Below are positions 1 through 8,590 of a stretch of DNA of 64,000 nucleotides, one piece after another (the first letter of the stretch is position 1; each line of letters starts with the position of its first letter). Where the stretch lies: the NCBI RefSeq assembly GCF_004114995.1, contig NZ_SDJP01000009.1, positions 1 to 64,000 of the forward strand. The letters run 5' to 3'. Both the position numbers and the translations under genes were made by a program. The stretch comes from Halorubrum amylolyticum. GTDB lineage: Archaea > Halobacteriota > Halobacteria > Halobacteriales > Haloferacaceae. Under the pieces are notes generated by a model that was not told the DNA's origin, did not search any database, and was given only the letters and a program-made list of their open reading frames with translations.

Positions 1-95
1 GGAGCACACGAACCCGCAAGTTGCCTCCGTGGACTCGGCATAGCCGAGACTCCCAGCGTGAGGAAACCCCGGCGTTCACGCCGGGGAGGATGTCA
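1..95 (+). mobile_element. Probable right end of an IS200/IS605 (IS1341-type) TnpB element, partial
   Basis: The first 95 nt do not belong to the DUF5787 gene that follows. One forward frame is open from base 2 to a TAG at 41-43 and could be the last codons of a truncated TnpB. It is followed by a perfect 8-bp hairpin, CCCCGGCG (67-74), loop TTCA, CGCCGGGG (79-86), then GGAGGATGTCA. From memory, haloarchaeal IS1341-type elements end in a hairpin of this kind followed by GGAGGATGTCA, which also forms the 3' scaffold of the TnpB guide RNA. The hairpin is seen directly; the assignment to TnpB is inferred because the body of the gene lies outside the window. Confidence 0.42.
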
Positions 96-1106
96 TTCGC
101 CGTCGCTTTCGGTGACCCGACCGCGCTCCCGCTCCCGGCGCCGGTCGAGGACCAGTTCGAGTCCCTTCCCGGGACCGCCCTCGATCGGCCACCCCTTCGT
201 GCGCCACTGGGGCGGCTCGGGCGAGAACTCCGCGCAGGACCCGGAGCACTCCCGCGCTGTCGGACTCTTCTCTTTCGCGGCGCAGTACGGAATGAGCGCC
301 CGCCCCTCGCGGCGGAGCTCGAAGTGCCGGCAGTCCGGCCGCATCGTGTCGGCGAAGGAGCGCCACCCCTTCCCGTAGGCGCGCTCGGCGATCTCCAGCC
401 GGCGGGTGACCGTCTCGGGATCACGGCGTTCGCCTTCTCCAGGCGCCAGACCGCTCGGGTGCCACGCCACGTCGGCCGCGTCGGCGTCGACGCCCTCGGA
501 GAAATCGGTCGCGAGGATGCCGGCCTCGACGGGCATCTCGCGGAGCAGCGCGGGCTCGACGCGCTCGCCGGTCGTCTCCGTCGCGAGCCACGCCTCGTCC
601 GCGAGGCCGGCCTCCACGTCGTGAGCGAGCTGGTCGGCGAGCCGGTCGGCCGCGGAGCGGTCCAAGTCCGGCTTGTTCTCGATCGCGACGATCCGCTCGA
701 CCCAGTCCGGGTACGGTCGCTTCCGGCGGAGCTGGATGCGGTTGTTCCGCCGGCGCTTCTCGATCAGATCTCTGCCCGCCGCGCGGTGGACCGCCTGCCG
801 GACGTAGCGCCACGGGTATCCGGGGTGCGGGAGCGCGTCGCGGTACCACTTCCACTCGGCGGGCGCGTTCCGGACGACGTGGAGGAGGTCCGAGTCGATG
901 GTCCGGTCGCCGAACGCGCGGCGGGCCGCGAACGCCGCCGGGTCGACCTCGATCACGACGGTGTCCCAGCGACGCTCCTCGGTCCCGAGCTGGCGGGCGA
1001 CGAACGCTGGACGGGTGTCGTCGCGAGCGCCGTCGCTCGGGTGCCACGCCAACTCGGCGTACCGGCAGACCAACAGCTCGTAGCCGAACTCGGCGTCCGG
1101 AGTCAC
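93..1106 (-). CDS. DUF5787-like haloarchaeal protein, possible PD-(D/E)XK-type nuclease fold
   Basis: A 337-residue acidic protein of a family I associate with haloarchaeal DUF5787; its function is unknown. A central stretch (WVERIVAIENKPDLD) carries an E-x-K preceded by hydrophobic residues, as in the core of PD-(D/E)XK nucleases. That similarity is only suggestive. The C-terminal part contains C-x12-C and C-x3-C spacings (PDCRHFELRREG then PYCAAKEK, ECSGSC) that could bind metal. A box reading GATATAAAAAAC on the plus strand lies about 25 nt before the start, consistent with leaderless transcription. The stop codon (93-95) falls at the presumed border of the TnpB-type element, so insertion may have set the present C-terminus. 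Confidence 0.75.
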   Translation of the reverse strand: MTPDAEFGYELLVCRYAELAWHPSDGARDDTRPAFVARQLGTEERRWDTVVIEVDPAAFAARRAFGDRTIDSDLLHVVRNAPAEWKWYRDALPHPGYPWRYVRQAVHRAAGRDLIEKRRRNNRIQLRRKRPYPDWVERIVAIENKPDLDRSAADRLADQLAHDVEAGLADEAWLATETTGERVEPALLREMPVEAGILATDFSEGVDADAADVAWHPSGLAPGEGERRDPETVTRRLEIAERAYGKGWRSFADTMRPDCRHFELRREGRALIPYCAAKEKSPTARECSGSCAEFSPEPPQWRTKGWPIEGGPGKGLELVLDRRRERERGRVTESDGE

Positions 1107-1161
1107 GGTTGATGTAGTCGACGCCGATATAAAAAACGAATCGCCACGGGTCGCCCGAGGG

Positions 1162-1608
1162 TCAGACGTACTTGCCCGTCTCCTCGTCCTTCCGCTCGTC
1201 GAGGTACTCGTGGGCGTCTTCGAGGATCTCTCGGGGCCCGGTCTGCGTGATCGTGTTGAGCGCCTGATCGTAGTCGCGCCACTGCAGGTCGCGGTGTTCG
1301 TTCGAGATCTCGGCGCTCGCTTCGAACGAGCGCGCGATGAACAGGTGCACCGTCTTGTGGATGGTGTCGCCGTTCGCCTCGAACACGTAGTCGTACTCCT
1401 TGCGGAAGCCGTCGATCAGCCGGAAATCCTCGATCCCGGCCTCCTCGCCGACTTCCCGTATCGCCGTCTGCTGGAGCTCCTCGTCCCCCTCGACCCCGCC
1501 TTTGGGGAACTCCCAGTCCCCCGGCCGGCTCTTCAGGAGCAAGTACTCCCGTTCGCCGCGGGTGTCGCGGAAGAGGATGGCTCCAGCACTGGTCGCTTCG
1601 ACCGTCAT
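1162..1608 (-). CDS. Nudix hydrolase, bis(5'-nucleosyl)-tetraphosphatase type
   Basis: A 148-residue Nudix protein. The Nudix box is complete: G37, E43, R51-E52, E55-E56, G58 (sequence GGVEGDEELQQTAIREVGEE). The length, the SAGAILFR start and the WEFPKGG motif fit the asymmetric Ap4A hydrolase (NUDT2-like) branch, which cleaves diadenosine tetraphosphate or other nucleoside diphosphate derivatives with Mg2+. An upstream in-frame extension to 1935 exists, but it reads as low-quality basic sequence and runs through the promoter and into the opposite gene. The ATG at 1608 matches the family start and has a TTTAG-type box about 25 nt upstream. The substrate is inferred from family only. Confidence 0.85.
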   Translation of the reverse strand: MTVEATSAGAILFRDTRGEREYLLLKSRPGDWEFPKGGVEGDEELQQTAIREVGEEAGIEDFRLIDGFRKEYDYVFEANGDTIHKTVHLFIARSFEASAEISNEHRDLQWRDYDQALNTITQTGPREILEDAHEYLDERKDEETGKYV

Positions 1609-1813
1609 TAGCGTCAGGTAAGCAACCACCCCTAAAGAGGGTGTCGGAGTCGCGAACGCACCGGCCGTTGCAGCCCTCTTCGGACGATCTGCGCGCCGCT
1701 GATCGCCGCTGGACGGGCGTTTTATACGACTTCCTCGGCGGCGGATGTTTGAACCCCCGCTCGGTAGATGCGTTTTTACTCCTCGGGCCACCATCACCGG
1801 ACGACCCCCAGCC

Positions 1814-2146
1814 ATGACCTTCGTCACGAAACTCTCCTTCGCGTCCGGCGACCGCGACGTGCTCGCCGAAACCGTCCAGGAGCTCAAGTCGACGCTCGAA
1901 CGCAAGGGCGCGGAGTGTAAGGGCCCGCACGCCACGCCCGCCGAGACCGTCCGTGTCCCGCTTTACAAGCAACTCCGCGCCGGCGACGAGTTCTCGCCGT
2001 GGACCTACGACGTGTATAAACGCTCGATGGAGATCCACGGGGCCGACGACATCGCCCGCGAAGTCGTCGCCACCGACTTCTCTGACTCGATCCACGTCGA
2101 GGTTGAGGTCGACCAGAAGAAACCGCTCGGCCATCGCCGCGACTGA
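1814..2146 (+). CDS. Ribosomal protein uS10-like paralogue
   Basis: A 110-residue protein with the uS10 fold pattern (MTFVTKLSFASGDRDVL, then KGPHATPAETVRVPLYK). The motif KGP..PT(A)..VP..K is the loop that in genuine S10 binds 16S rRNA and the NusG partner. Haloarchaea carry this S10-like paralogue in addition to the true rpsJ gene, which sits next to EF1A. The surroundings here (Nudix gene, nitrate transporter) are not a ribosomal operon, so this is the paralogue. The ATG at 1814 was chosen over an upstream in-frame ATG at 1745 because the family starts there and a TTTTTACT box lies about 38 nt upstream. Its role on the ribosome is unknown. Confidence 0.8.
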   Translation: MTFVTKLSFASGDRDVLAETVQELKSTLERKGAECKGPHATPAETVRVPLYKQLRAGDEFSPWTYDVYKRSMEIHGADDIAREVVATDFSDSIHVEVEVDQKKPLGHRRD

Positions 2147-2173
2147 CTCTTAGAAGCCGCTGCGCCGCAGGAA

Positions 2174-3523
2174 TCAGTCGTCGTCGCCGGCTGCGACGAT
2201 CCGCTCGCCGGAGACGAGCCACCCGTCGTCGTTCGCGCGCGCCGCGATCTGCGGCCGGAACACCCACGCCGTGAGTCCCAAGATCGGGATCATCGACGCC
2301 CCGACGATCGCGTAGCCGACGTGGAGGTTCGGGAGGAACGCGGCGGAGAAGGCGAGCGGGTACACCACGCCGCCGACCGTTCCAATTCCGCCCACGATCC
2401 CCGCGACCGACCCGGAGTTGTCGGGGAACATCGCGGGCACCTGCGCGAAGATCGCGCCCTCGGAGAACGCGCAGCCGACCCCCACGAGGAAGCCGGCGCC
2501 GACCGCGACGTAGATGTTGCCGGTCAGGCCCGCGGCGGTCATGCCGAACACCGACAGCACGACGAACGCCAGCGTGGCGAACGTCCACTGGTTGCGGTAC
2601 TGCCCCTCGAAGAAGGGGAGCAGCTCCGTCTCGTTGCGGGCGACGCGGTCGCTGGCGTATCCGCCGATCGGCCGGAGAAGGCCGGCGGCGACCGAGAACG
2701 TCGCCGCGAACGTCGCCGCGATCACCACGTCGCCCTGTCCGAACGCCTCGCGGTAGTAGGTCCCGAGCCAGCCGTTCATCGCGAGTTCGAGCCCGAACGT
2801 CATCACGTACGCCACGGAGAGGACGACCGCCCCGTAGCGGGTGGCGATGAACCGCCACTGGTCCCAGCTCACGCCCGCCTTCGTCGCCTCCCGCTTCGCC
2901 TCGCTCTTCGCGGCGGCGCCGAAGACGTAGTAGACGGTTCCGAGCACCACGGCGAGCACGCCCGTGTAGAAGAACGCCGCCCGCCAGTTCGACGAGGTGG
3001 CGAGGAACGCGGACCCGAAGATCGGATCGACGTATCCCTCGCCGAAGATCCGCGGCAGGGTGAAGTACGCGCCCAGCCCGGCCCCCGCATTGCCGATCCC
3101 GGCGAAGATCCCCTCGGCGGTGCCGAGGTTCTCCTCCTCGAACCACTCGGCGACGTGCTGGATCCCGATGACGAACGTGATCCCCGACAGCGACGCGACG
3201 ATCCGCGACCCGATGAACACCTCGTACGACTGCGAGAACGCGCTGACGATCGCGAACGTCCCGACCGTGACGAGCGTCACGCCGCCCGTGACGTTCGCCC
3301 CGAACCGGTCGGTCAGCGGCCCGATGACGATCCGGCCGAGCGGGACGGCGACGACGGCGGTGCTCGCGACGATCCCCAGCTGTTGGACCGAGAGACCGAA
3401 CTCCTCGGCGATGCCGCCGGTGAACGGCGCGAACGAGAACCAGATCACGAAACCGAGGTTGAACATCGCCGTCGCGAGGACGAGGTTCCGGTACTTCCCG
3501 TACAGCAGGTCCGTCAGGTTCAC
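2174..3523 (-). CDS. Nitrate/nitrite transporter, NarK/NasB-type MFS protein
   Basis: A 449-residue major facilitator superfamily protein with about 12 hydrophobic segments. It contains the signature GRIVIGPLTDRFG between helices 2 and 3 and the glycine-rich stretch AGIGNAGAGLGAYFTLP, which matches the nitrate signature of the NarK/NRT2 group. It starts with GTG at 3523. The gene lies on the same strand as, and 564 nt downstream of, the tandem nitrate reductases, and corresponds to the transporter member of haloarchaeal nas clusters (nasB of Haloferax). It presumably imports nitrate for assimilation; direction and exact substrate are inferred from context. Confidence 0.85.
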   Translation of the reverse strand: MNLTDLLYGKYRNLVLATAMFNLGFVIWFSFAPFTGGIAEEFGLSVQQLGIVASTAVVAVPLGRIVIGPLTDRFGANVTGGVTLVTVGTFAIVSAFSQSYEVFIGSRIVASLSGITFVIGIQHVAEWFEEENLGTAEGIFAGIGNAGAGLGAYFTLPRIFGEGYVDPIFGSAFLATSSNWRAAFFYTGVLAVVLGTVYYVFGAAAKSEAKREATKAGVSWDQWRFIATRYGAVVLSVAYVMTFGLELAMNGWLGTYYREAFGQGDVVIAATFAATFSVAAGLLRPIGGYASDRVARNETELLPFFEGQYRNQWTFATLAFVVLSVFGMTAAGLTGNIYVAVGAGFLVGVGCAFSEGAIFAQVPAMFPDNSGSVAGIVGGIGTVGGVVYPLAFSAAFLPNLHVGYAIVGASMIPILGLTAWVFRPQIAARANDDGWLVSGERIVAAGDDD

Positions 3524-4087
3524 CGCGCGTCACCCCCCGCGGAGCGGTCGGCGGCTGGACCGTCACCAGTCTCGATCGCCCGATCGACCGCGTTCTCGCA
3601 CCGGAGTGTCCGGCTCGACGAGAATTCGGCGGCGTTGGAACCCGGATCGCGCACCGTTTGCGCGTTGAATTGTGTGTACATGGGATTTCGTACGTGAATT
3701 CAACATAAGCTAGATATTAATAAACAGATCGGTTGACAAACAGGTTATTTGAGGGCCTATACTGTGCCGTCCTCAAGAAATATTCTCACAGAGAAGAATT
3801 CCCTATTTCGGGATGGAAATTAAAAAATGCGAACCTCATCGGCATATCACCTGAAGAACGTCTCCGTTCGGCGCTAGTCGCTGATCTGTTTTACTTCTTT
3901 AACCACCATTGTATGGGTACCGGGCACACGGTGAGGACCCACGCCGGACAGAACTGACCGGTTGGCCGGCGGCTGCGGGGACGCGGGCCTCGGCGAGAGG
4001 CGTCGACGAAGGGGGGACTGCGGGAAGGAGGATACCGAAGAGAACTGCGAAGGGGTCGACGAAGGAGACTGCGGCGACCGGACCGTC
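3524..4087. other. 564-nt intergenic region with an AT-rich core
   Basis: This gap separates the start of the transporter gene from the stop of the first nitrate reductase. Bases about 3690-3910 are strikingly AT-rich compared with the flanks (runs such as GATATTAATAAAC and GGAAATTAAAAAATG), whereas 3950-4087 is again GC-rich and purine-rich. A TTG-initiated frame at 3733-3957 would encode 74 residues rich in Lys, Phe and Asn with no recognisable family; I do not call it a gene. The AT-rich part probably holds the transporter promoter on the minus strand and may contain a remnant of foreign DNA. Confidence 0.4.
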
Positions 4088-6283
4088 TCAGGAGTAGGAG
4101 CCCGTCCCGTTCGGCTGTCCCGAACCGCCGGTGATCCCGGTGGTGGTGCGGTCCGGCGCTCGCAGTACGATCGCGCACTGTTTGAGGTTCGGCTCGGCCG
4201 ACTCCGGGTCCGCGGCGGACAGCGTGAGCTGGTTCGCCGCCGGGTTGTGGACCGGGAGCCAGACGAGTCCCGGGGGCACGTCGGCGTCGGGCGCGACTCC
4301 GACCGTCACCGCGGAGCGCCGGGACTCGATCACCGTCTCGCCTCGATCGAAGGCCCGCAAGTGGTCGGCGATCGTCTCGGGGTGCATCCGCGCGGCCGTC
4401 GCGCTCTCGCGGCCGCCACCGTCGCCACCGTCGCCGTCAGCGGTGTCGGGTCGGGTCCGGACGCCGGTGTTGTACGCGTCCGGGCGCCGGCCGGTGGTGA
4501 GCGTGAGCGGGTAGGTCTCGTCGATCGGCTCCGGCACGCCCCCGTGAGACGCGTCCGAGAACCGCGCTCGGCCGGAGTCGGTGGGGAACGACCACGGGCC
4601 GTCGGCGTCTCCGGCATCTCCGGCGTCTCCGGCATCTCCGCCGCGTTCACCGCCGTCGTCGCCGGCGTCGTACCGGTACCCGCCCTCGCTGGCCTCGTCC
4701 GGGGCCGGCCACCGGACGGCCAGCTCCTCGGAGAGCCGATCGTAGGAGATCCCCGAGAGGTCGGCCGTCGTCCCGCCCGTCAGGGCGCTGACCTCGTCGA
4801 ACAGCGCTTCGGGGTCGAGTCGCGTCGATTCGAACAGGTCCGGAACGACGCGGTCGGCGACGGCGCCGATGACATCCACGTCCTGCCGAACCCCTTCCGG
4901 CGGCTCCCGCGCGGCCGTGACCCGCGAGACGCGCCGCTCCATGTTCATCACCGTCCCCTCGGACTCGCCCCACGTCGCCGCCGGCAACACCACGTCGGCC
5001 AGCTCGACGGTGTCGGAGCGGAACGCGTCTTGGACGATCAGGAACGCGTCGTTGAGGGCGCTCTCGACGTGGCTCGCGTCCGGCATCCCCGCGACCGGGT
5101 TCGTCGCCACCGTCCAGCAGACATCGACGTTGTCCCGCGCCAGCTCGTCGATGATCCGAACGAACCCCGGACCCGGCGAGTCGGGAAGCCGGCTCAGGGG
5201 CACGTCCCACGCGTTCGCGATCGCCTTGCGGTGCGCCGTATCGTCGAACGCTCTGTACCCCGGCCACGACGACTTCGAGGCGCAGACGCGGTTCCCCATC
5301 GAGTTCGCCTGCCCCGTCAGCGAGAAGGGACCGCTGCCGGGGCCGATGTTGCCGGTGGCCAGACAGAGGTCGATCAGCGAGCGAGCGGTTCCCGTCCCTT
5401 GGACGCTCTGATTGACGCCCATCCCCCAGTAGACGAGGGTCCGCGCGTCGAACGCCGCGGCCAACTCGGAGACGCGTTCGACCGACACCCCGGCGGTCTC
5501 GGCCGCGACGCCAACCTCGGGCAGCGAGCCGACCATGGCCTCGAACCCGTCGGTGTGGCGGTCGACGAACTCGCGGTCGACGAGGTCGTCGTCGACGATC
5601 TGCGCGAGCACGGCTCGCGCCAACGCCAGATCGGTCCCCGGGTTCGGGCGAACGTGGAGGTCGGCGTCGGCCGCCGTCTCGCTCTCGACTGGATCGACGA
5701 CGATCAGCCGGCAGTCGTCGCCGCTCGCGCTGTCGGCGATCCACCGGTACAGCACGGGATGTGCCACCGCGGGGTTCGCACCCCAGAGGACGTGGGTCTC
5801 GGCGTCAGGAACGTCCTCGTAGATCGGGGGCGGCGCGTCGCTCCCGAACGCCTGCATGTACGCCTGCACCGCCGAGGCCATACAGAGGGTGGTGTTGGCG
5901 TCGTAGTAGCGGGTGCCGAAGCCGCCGCGCGCGAGCTTCCCCAGCGCGTACGCCGCCTCGTTCGTCTGCTGGCCGCTCCCCAGCACGGCGACGTTGTCGT
6001 TCCCGTTCCTGAGCGCCTCGACGATCCGCACCGAGATCGTCCCGAGAACCGTGTCCCAGTCGGTCGGCCGGAGCGTCCCGCCGCGCCGGATCAGCGGTTC
6101 GGTCAGCCGTTCGCCGCTCGGATCGACCGTCTCGCGGACTCCCCGACTGCAGGTCTCGCCACCGTTCGTCGGGTGGCGGTCGTCGCCGCGAACGTCGACG
6201 AGCCGCCCGTCGTCGCCGCCACGCTGTCGGTAGCCGCAGCCGACCGCGCAGCGCATGCAGGTTGTTGGCTTTCGATCAGTCAT
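4088..6283 (-). CDS. nasA: Assimilatory nitrate reductase, molybdopterin/4Fe-4S subunit (copy 1)
   Basis: A 731-residue molybdopterin oxidoreductase that reduces nitrate to nitrite in the cytoplasm. The N-terminal [4Fe-4S] ligands are C9, C12, C16 and C45. The MoCo-binding core follows (SGQQTNEAAYALGKLARGG, WGANPAVAHP, GMGVNQSVQGT, GQANSMGNRVC), and the C-terminal molydopterin-dinucleotide domain ends with LTTGRRPDAYNTG. No Tat signal is present, fitting the assimilatory class. A Gly/Asp-rich insertion (GGERGGDAGDAGDAGDADG, around residues 550-570) and another short one near 620 distinguish it from copy 2. It has its own upstream region (6284-6475) with a TTATTTATCC box on the minus strand around 6398-6408. 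The electron donor is probably ferredoxin. Confidence 0.88.
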   Translation of the reverse strand: MTDRKPTTCMRCAVGCGYRQRGGDDGRLVDVRGDDRHPTNGGETCSRGVRETVDPSGERLTEPLIRRGGTLRPTDWDTVLGTISVRIVEALRNGNDNVAVLGSGQQTNEAAYALGKLARGGFGTRYYDANTTLCMASAVQAYMQAFGSDAPPPIYEDVPDAETHVLWGANPAVAHPVLYRWIADSASGDDCRLIVVDPVESETAADADLHVRPNPGTDLALARAVLAQIVDDDLVDREFVDRHTDGFEAMVGSLPEVGVAAETAGVSVERVSELAAAFDARTLVYWGMGVNQSVQGTGTARSLIDLCLATGNIGPGSGPFSLTGQANSMGNRVCASKSSWPGYRAFDDTAHRKAIANAWDVPLSRLPDSPGPGFVRIIDELARDNVDVCWTVATNPVAGMPDASHVESALNDAFLIVQDAFRSDTVELADVVLPAATWGESEGTVMNMERRVSRVTAAREPPEGVRQDVDVIGAVADRVVPDLFESTRLDPEALFDEVSALTGGTTADLSGISYDRLSEELAVRWPAPDEASEGGYRYDAGDDGGERGGDAGDAGDAGDADGPWSFPTDSGRARFSDASHGGVPEPIDETYPLTLTTGRRPDAYNTGVRTRPDTADGDGGDGGGRESATAARMHPETIADHLRAFDRGETVIESRRSAVTVGVAPDADVPPGLVWLPVHNPAANQLTLSAADPESAEPNLKQCAIVLRAPDRTTTGITGGSGQPNGTGSYS

Positions 6284-6475
6284 TGACGGATTCGGTACGA
6301 GATCGTCCGGATCGAACTCGTTATCATACTCATTCGTGTGCTGTTCTCGGGTCAGTCTGGCTCTCCGTTTCCTCTCATTCGGGATAACTCTTTTTCCGGA
6401 TAAATAACCATGTAGTATACCGCGCTTGAGGCTGTCACCGCCCGCCCGGCCCGGCGGAACGGCGGCGGTGGGGCA
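6284..6475 (-). promoter_or_regulatory. Spacer between the nasA copies with a probable promoter for copy 1
   Basis: This 192-nt spacer is much richer in A and T than the genes around it. On the minus strand, about 115-125 nt before the nasA copy 1 start, the sequence TTATTTATCC resembles a TATA element. If it is used, the transcript would have a leader near 90 nt, which is unusual in haloarchaea. It suggests that the first copy can be transcribed separately from the upstream copy. Confidence 0.35.
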
Positions 6476-8590
6476 TCAGTCGTCCGTCGAGGCGGGTTCG
6501 CCGTCCGCGGTGGGTTGTCCCCCGTGGACTAACGGATTCGACGGCTGCGGCGCTCGGACGTCGACCGCGCACTGCTTGAGGTTCGGCTCGTCGGACTCGG
6601 GGTCGACGACCGGGAGGGTGAGGGCGTTCACGGCCGGGTGGTGGATCGGCAGCCACACCATCCCCTTCGGCACGCCGTCGTCCGGGTTGACCGCGACCGT
6701 CGCCGACCCCCGTTTCGACGAGACGACGGTCTTCCCGCGGTCGAACGCCTCGATGTACTCCAGCGTCGTCTCCGGATGGATACGCGCCATCGGGGGGGCG
6801 TCGGTCTTGGCGCCCCGGCTGCGGACGCCGGTGTTGTACGCGTCGGCCCGCCGTCCGGTCGTGAGGGTCAGCGGGAACTCGTCGTCGGTCGGTTCGGCGA
6901 GGCCGTCGTGGGCTCCCGTCGAGAACCGCGCGCGACCCGACGGCGTGGGGAACGCCCAGCCGTCGTCCTCGACGTAGCGGTAGCCGCCCTCCGCCTCGGG
7001 CGAGGGCGCCGGCCACCGGACCGCCCGCTCCGCCTCCAGCCGGTCGTACGAGATCCCCGAGAGGTCCGCCGGCGTCCCGGCCGTCAGCTCGCGCAGCTCG
7101 TCGAAGGCCGACTCCGGCGAGACCGCCGGCCGCGGGAACAGCTCGTCGTCGATCGCGGCCCCGATCGCGACGATGATGTCGAGGTCCTGCTTGATCTTCG
7201 GCGAGGTCTCCGTGGCGGCGCGGACCCGCGAGACCCGGCGTTCCATGTTGGTGACGGTGCCCTCGGACTCGCCCCACGTCGCCGCCGGCAACACCACGTC
7301 CGCCAGTTCGACGGTCTCGGTCCGGAACGCGTCCTGCGCGACGAGGAAGGCGTCGTCGAGCGCCTCGCGGACCCGGTCGCTGTCGGGCATCCCCGCGACC
7401 GGGTTCGTCGCCACCGTCCAACACACCTCCGGCGGGCCGTCGGCGACGGCGTCGACGATCCCGACCGGTCCCGGCCCGGGATCGTCCGGGAGCCTGTCTC
7501 GGGGGACGTTCCACGCGTCGGCGATCGCCCGGCGCTCTCCGGGAGCGGTGAACTCGCGCTGGCCGGGCCACGTCCCCTTCGAGGAGCAGACCCGCGTCCC
7601 CATGGAGTTCGCCTGTCCGGTCAACGAGAACGGCCCGCTTCCGGGCCGGAGGTTCCCCGTCGCCAGACAGAGGTCGATGAGCGCCCGGGAGGTCGCGGTC
7701 CCTTGGACGCTCTGGTTGACGCCCATCCCCCAGTAGACGAGGGTCGGGTCCGTCAGGGCGTCGGCGACGCGCTCGACCGTCTCGACCGAGACGCCGGCGG
7801 TCTCGGCCGCCTCCTGCACCGAGGGGAGTGAGTCGACCGTCGCCTCGAAGCCGGTCGTCGCCTCGGCGACGAACTCGCGGTCGACGCCCCCGTCGGCGAC
7901 CACCCGTGCCAACACCGCTCTGGCGAACGCTAGGTCGGTGCCGGGGTCGACCTGCGCGTGCAGGTCGGCGTCGTCGACGGTCTCGCTCTCGACGGGGTCG
8001 ACCACGATCAGCTCGCCGTCGTCGTCGCTCGCGCTGTCGGCGATCCACCGGTACATCACCGGGTGTGCCACCGCGGGGTTCGCGCCCCAGATCACGTGGG
8101 TCTCGGCGTCGGGGATGTCCTCGTACGTCGGCGGCGGCGCGTCGCTCCCGAACGCCTGGTAGTAGGCGGTGACGGCCGAGGCCATACAGAGGGTGGTGTT
8201 GGCGTCGTAGTAGCGGGTGCCGAAGCCGCCGCGAGCCAGCTTCCCCAGAGCGTACGCCGCCTCGTTCGTCTGCTGGCCGCTCCCCAGCACGGCGACGCCG
8301 TCCCGCGACTCGGCGAGGGCGTCCTCGATACGCGAGACGACGGTCCCGATCGCCGTCTCCCAGCTCGTGGGGACGAGGGTCCCGTCCTCCCTGATGAGGG
8401 GTCGCGTCAGCCAGTCGCCGTCGGGGTCCGCGGTCTCGTTGATCCCGCGCTGGCAGGCGAGGCCGCGGTTGACCGGATGCGACGCGTCGCCCCGGACCGT
8501 GTCGAGTCCGTAGTTGTTGGTGTACCCCTGCTGGAGGTGCCCGCATCCGACCGCACACCGCATGCACGTCGTCGGCGTCCACTCGCTCAT
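6476..8590 (-). CDS. nasA: Assimilatory nitrate reductase paralogue (copy 2)
   Basis: A 704-residue second molybdopterin oxidoreductase lying head to tail with copy 1 and clearly homologous over its whole length. The [4Fe-4S] ligands are C9, C12, C16 and C46; the same MoCo motifs are present (GSGQQTNEAAYALGKLARGG, GMGVNQSVQGT, LTTGRRADAYNTG). It lacks the Gly/Asp-rich insertion of copy 1. An in-frame extension to 8731 was rejected: the ATG at 8590 aligns exactly with the start of copy 1 and the upstream residues look random. Bases 8175-8297 match 5871-5993 of copy 1 with only three differences, suggesting recent gene conversion. Both copies keep all visible key residues, so both may be active. 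Confidence 0.87.
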   Translation of the reverse strand: MSEWTPTTCMRCAVGCGHLQQGYTNNYGLDTVRGDASHPVNRGLACQRGINETADPDGDWLTRPLIREDGTLVPTSWETAIGTVVSRIEDALAESRDGVAVLGSGQQTNEAAYALGKLARGGFGTRYYDANTTLCMASAVTAYYQAFGSDAPPPTYEDIPDAETHVIWGANPAVAHPVMYRWIADSASDDDGELIVVDPVESETVDDADLHAQVDPGTDLAFARAVLARVVADGGVDREFVAEATTGFEATVDSLPSVQEAAETAGVSVETVERVADALTDPTLVYWGMGVNQSVQGTATSRALIDLCLATGNLRPGSGPFSLTGQANSMGTRVCSSKGTWPGQREFTAPGERRAIADAWNVPRDRLPDDPGPGPVGIVDAVADGPPEVCWTVATNPVAGMPDSDRVREALDDAFLVAQDAFRTETVELADVVLPAATWGESEGTVTNMERRVSRVRAATETSPKIKQDLDIIVAIGAAIDDELFPRPAVSPESAFDELRELTAGTPADLSGISYDRLEAERAVRWPAPSPEAEGGYRYVEDDGWAFPTPSGRARFSTGAHDGLAEPTDDEFPLTLTTGRRADAYNTGVRSRGAKTDAPPMARIHPETTLEYIEAFDRGKTVVSSKRGSATVAVNPDDGVPKGMVWLPIHHPAVNALTLPVVDPESDEPNLKQCAVDVRAPQPSNPLVHGGQPTADGEPASTDD

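Noticed and set aside
3733..3957. 74-codon forward frame in the AT-rich nas gap
   Set aside because: TTG start, non-acidic composition and no recognisable family; kept only as part of the intergenic description.
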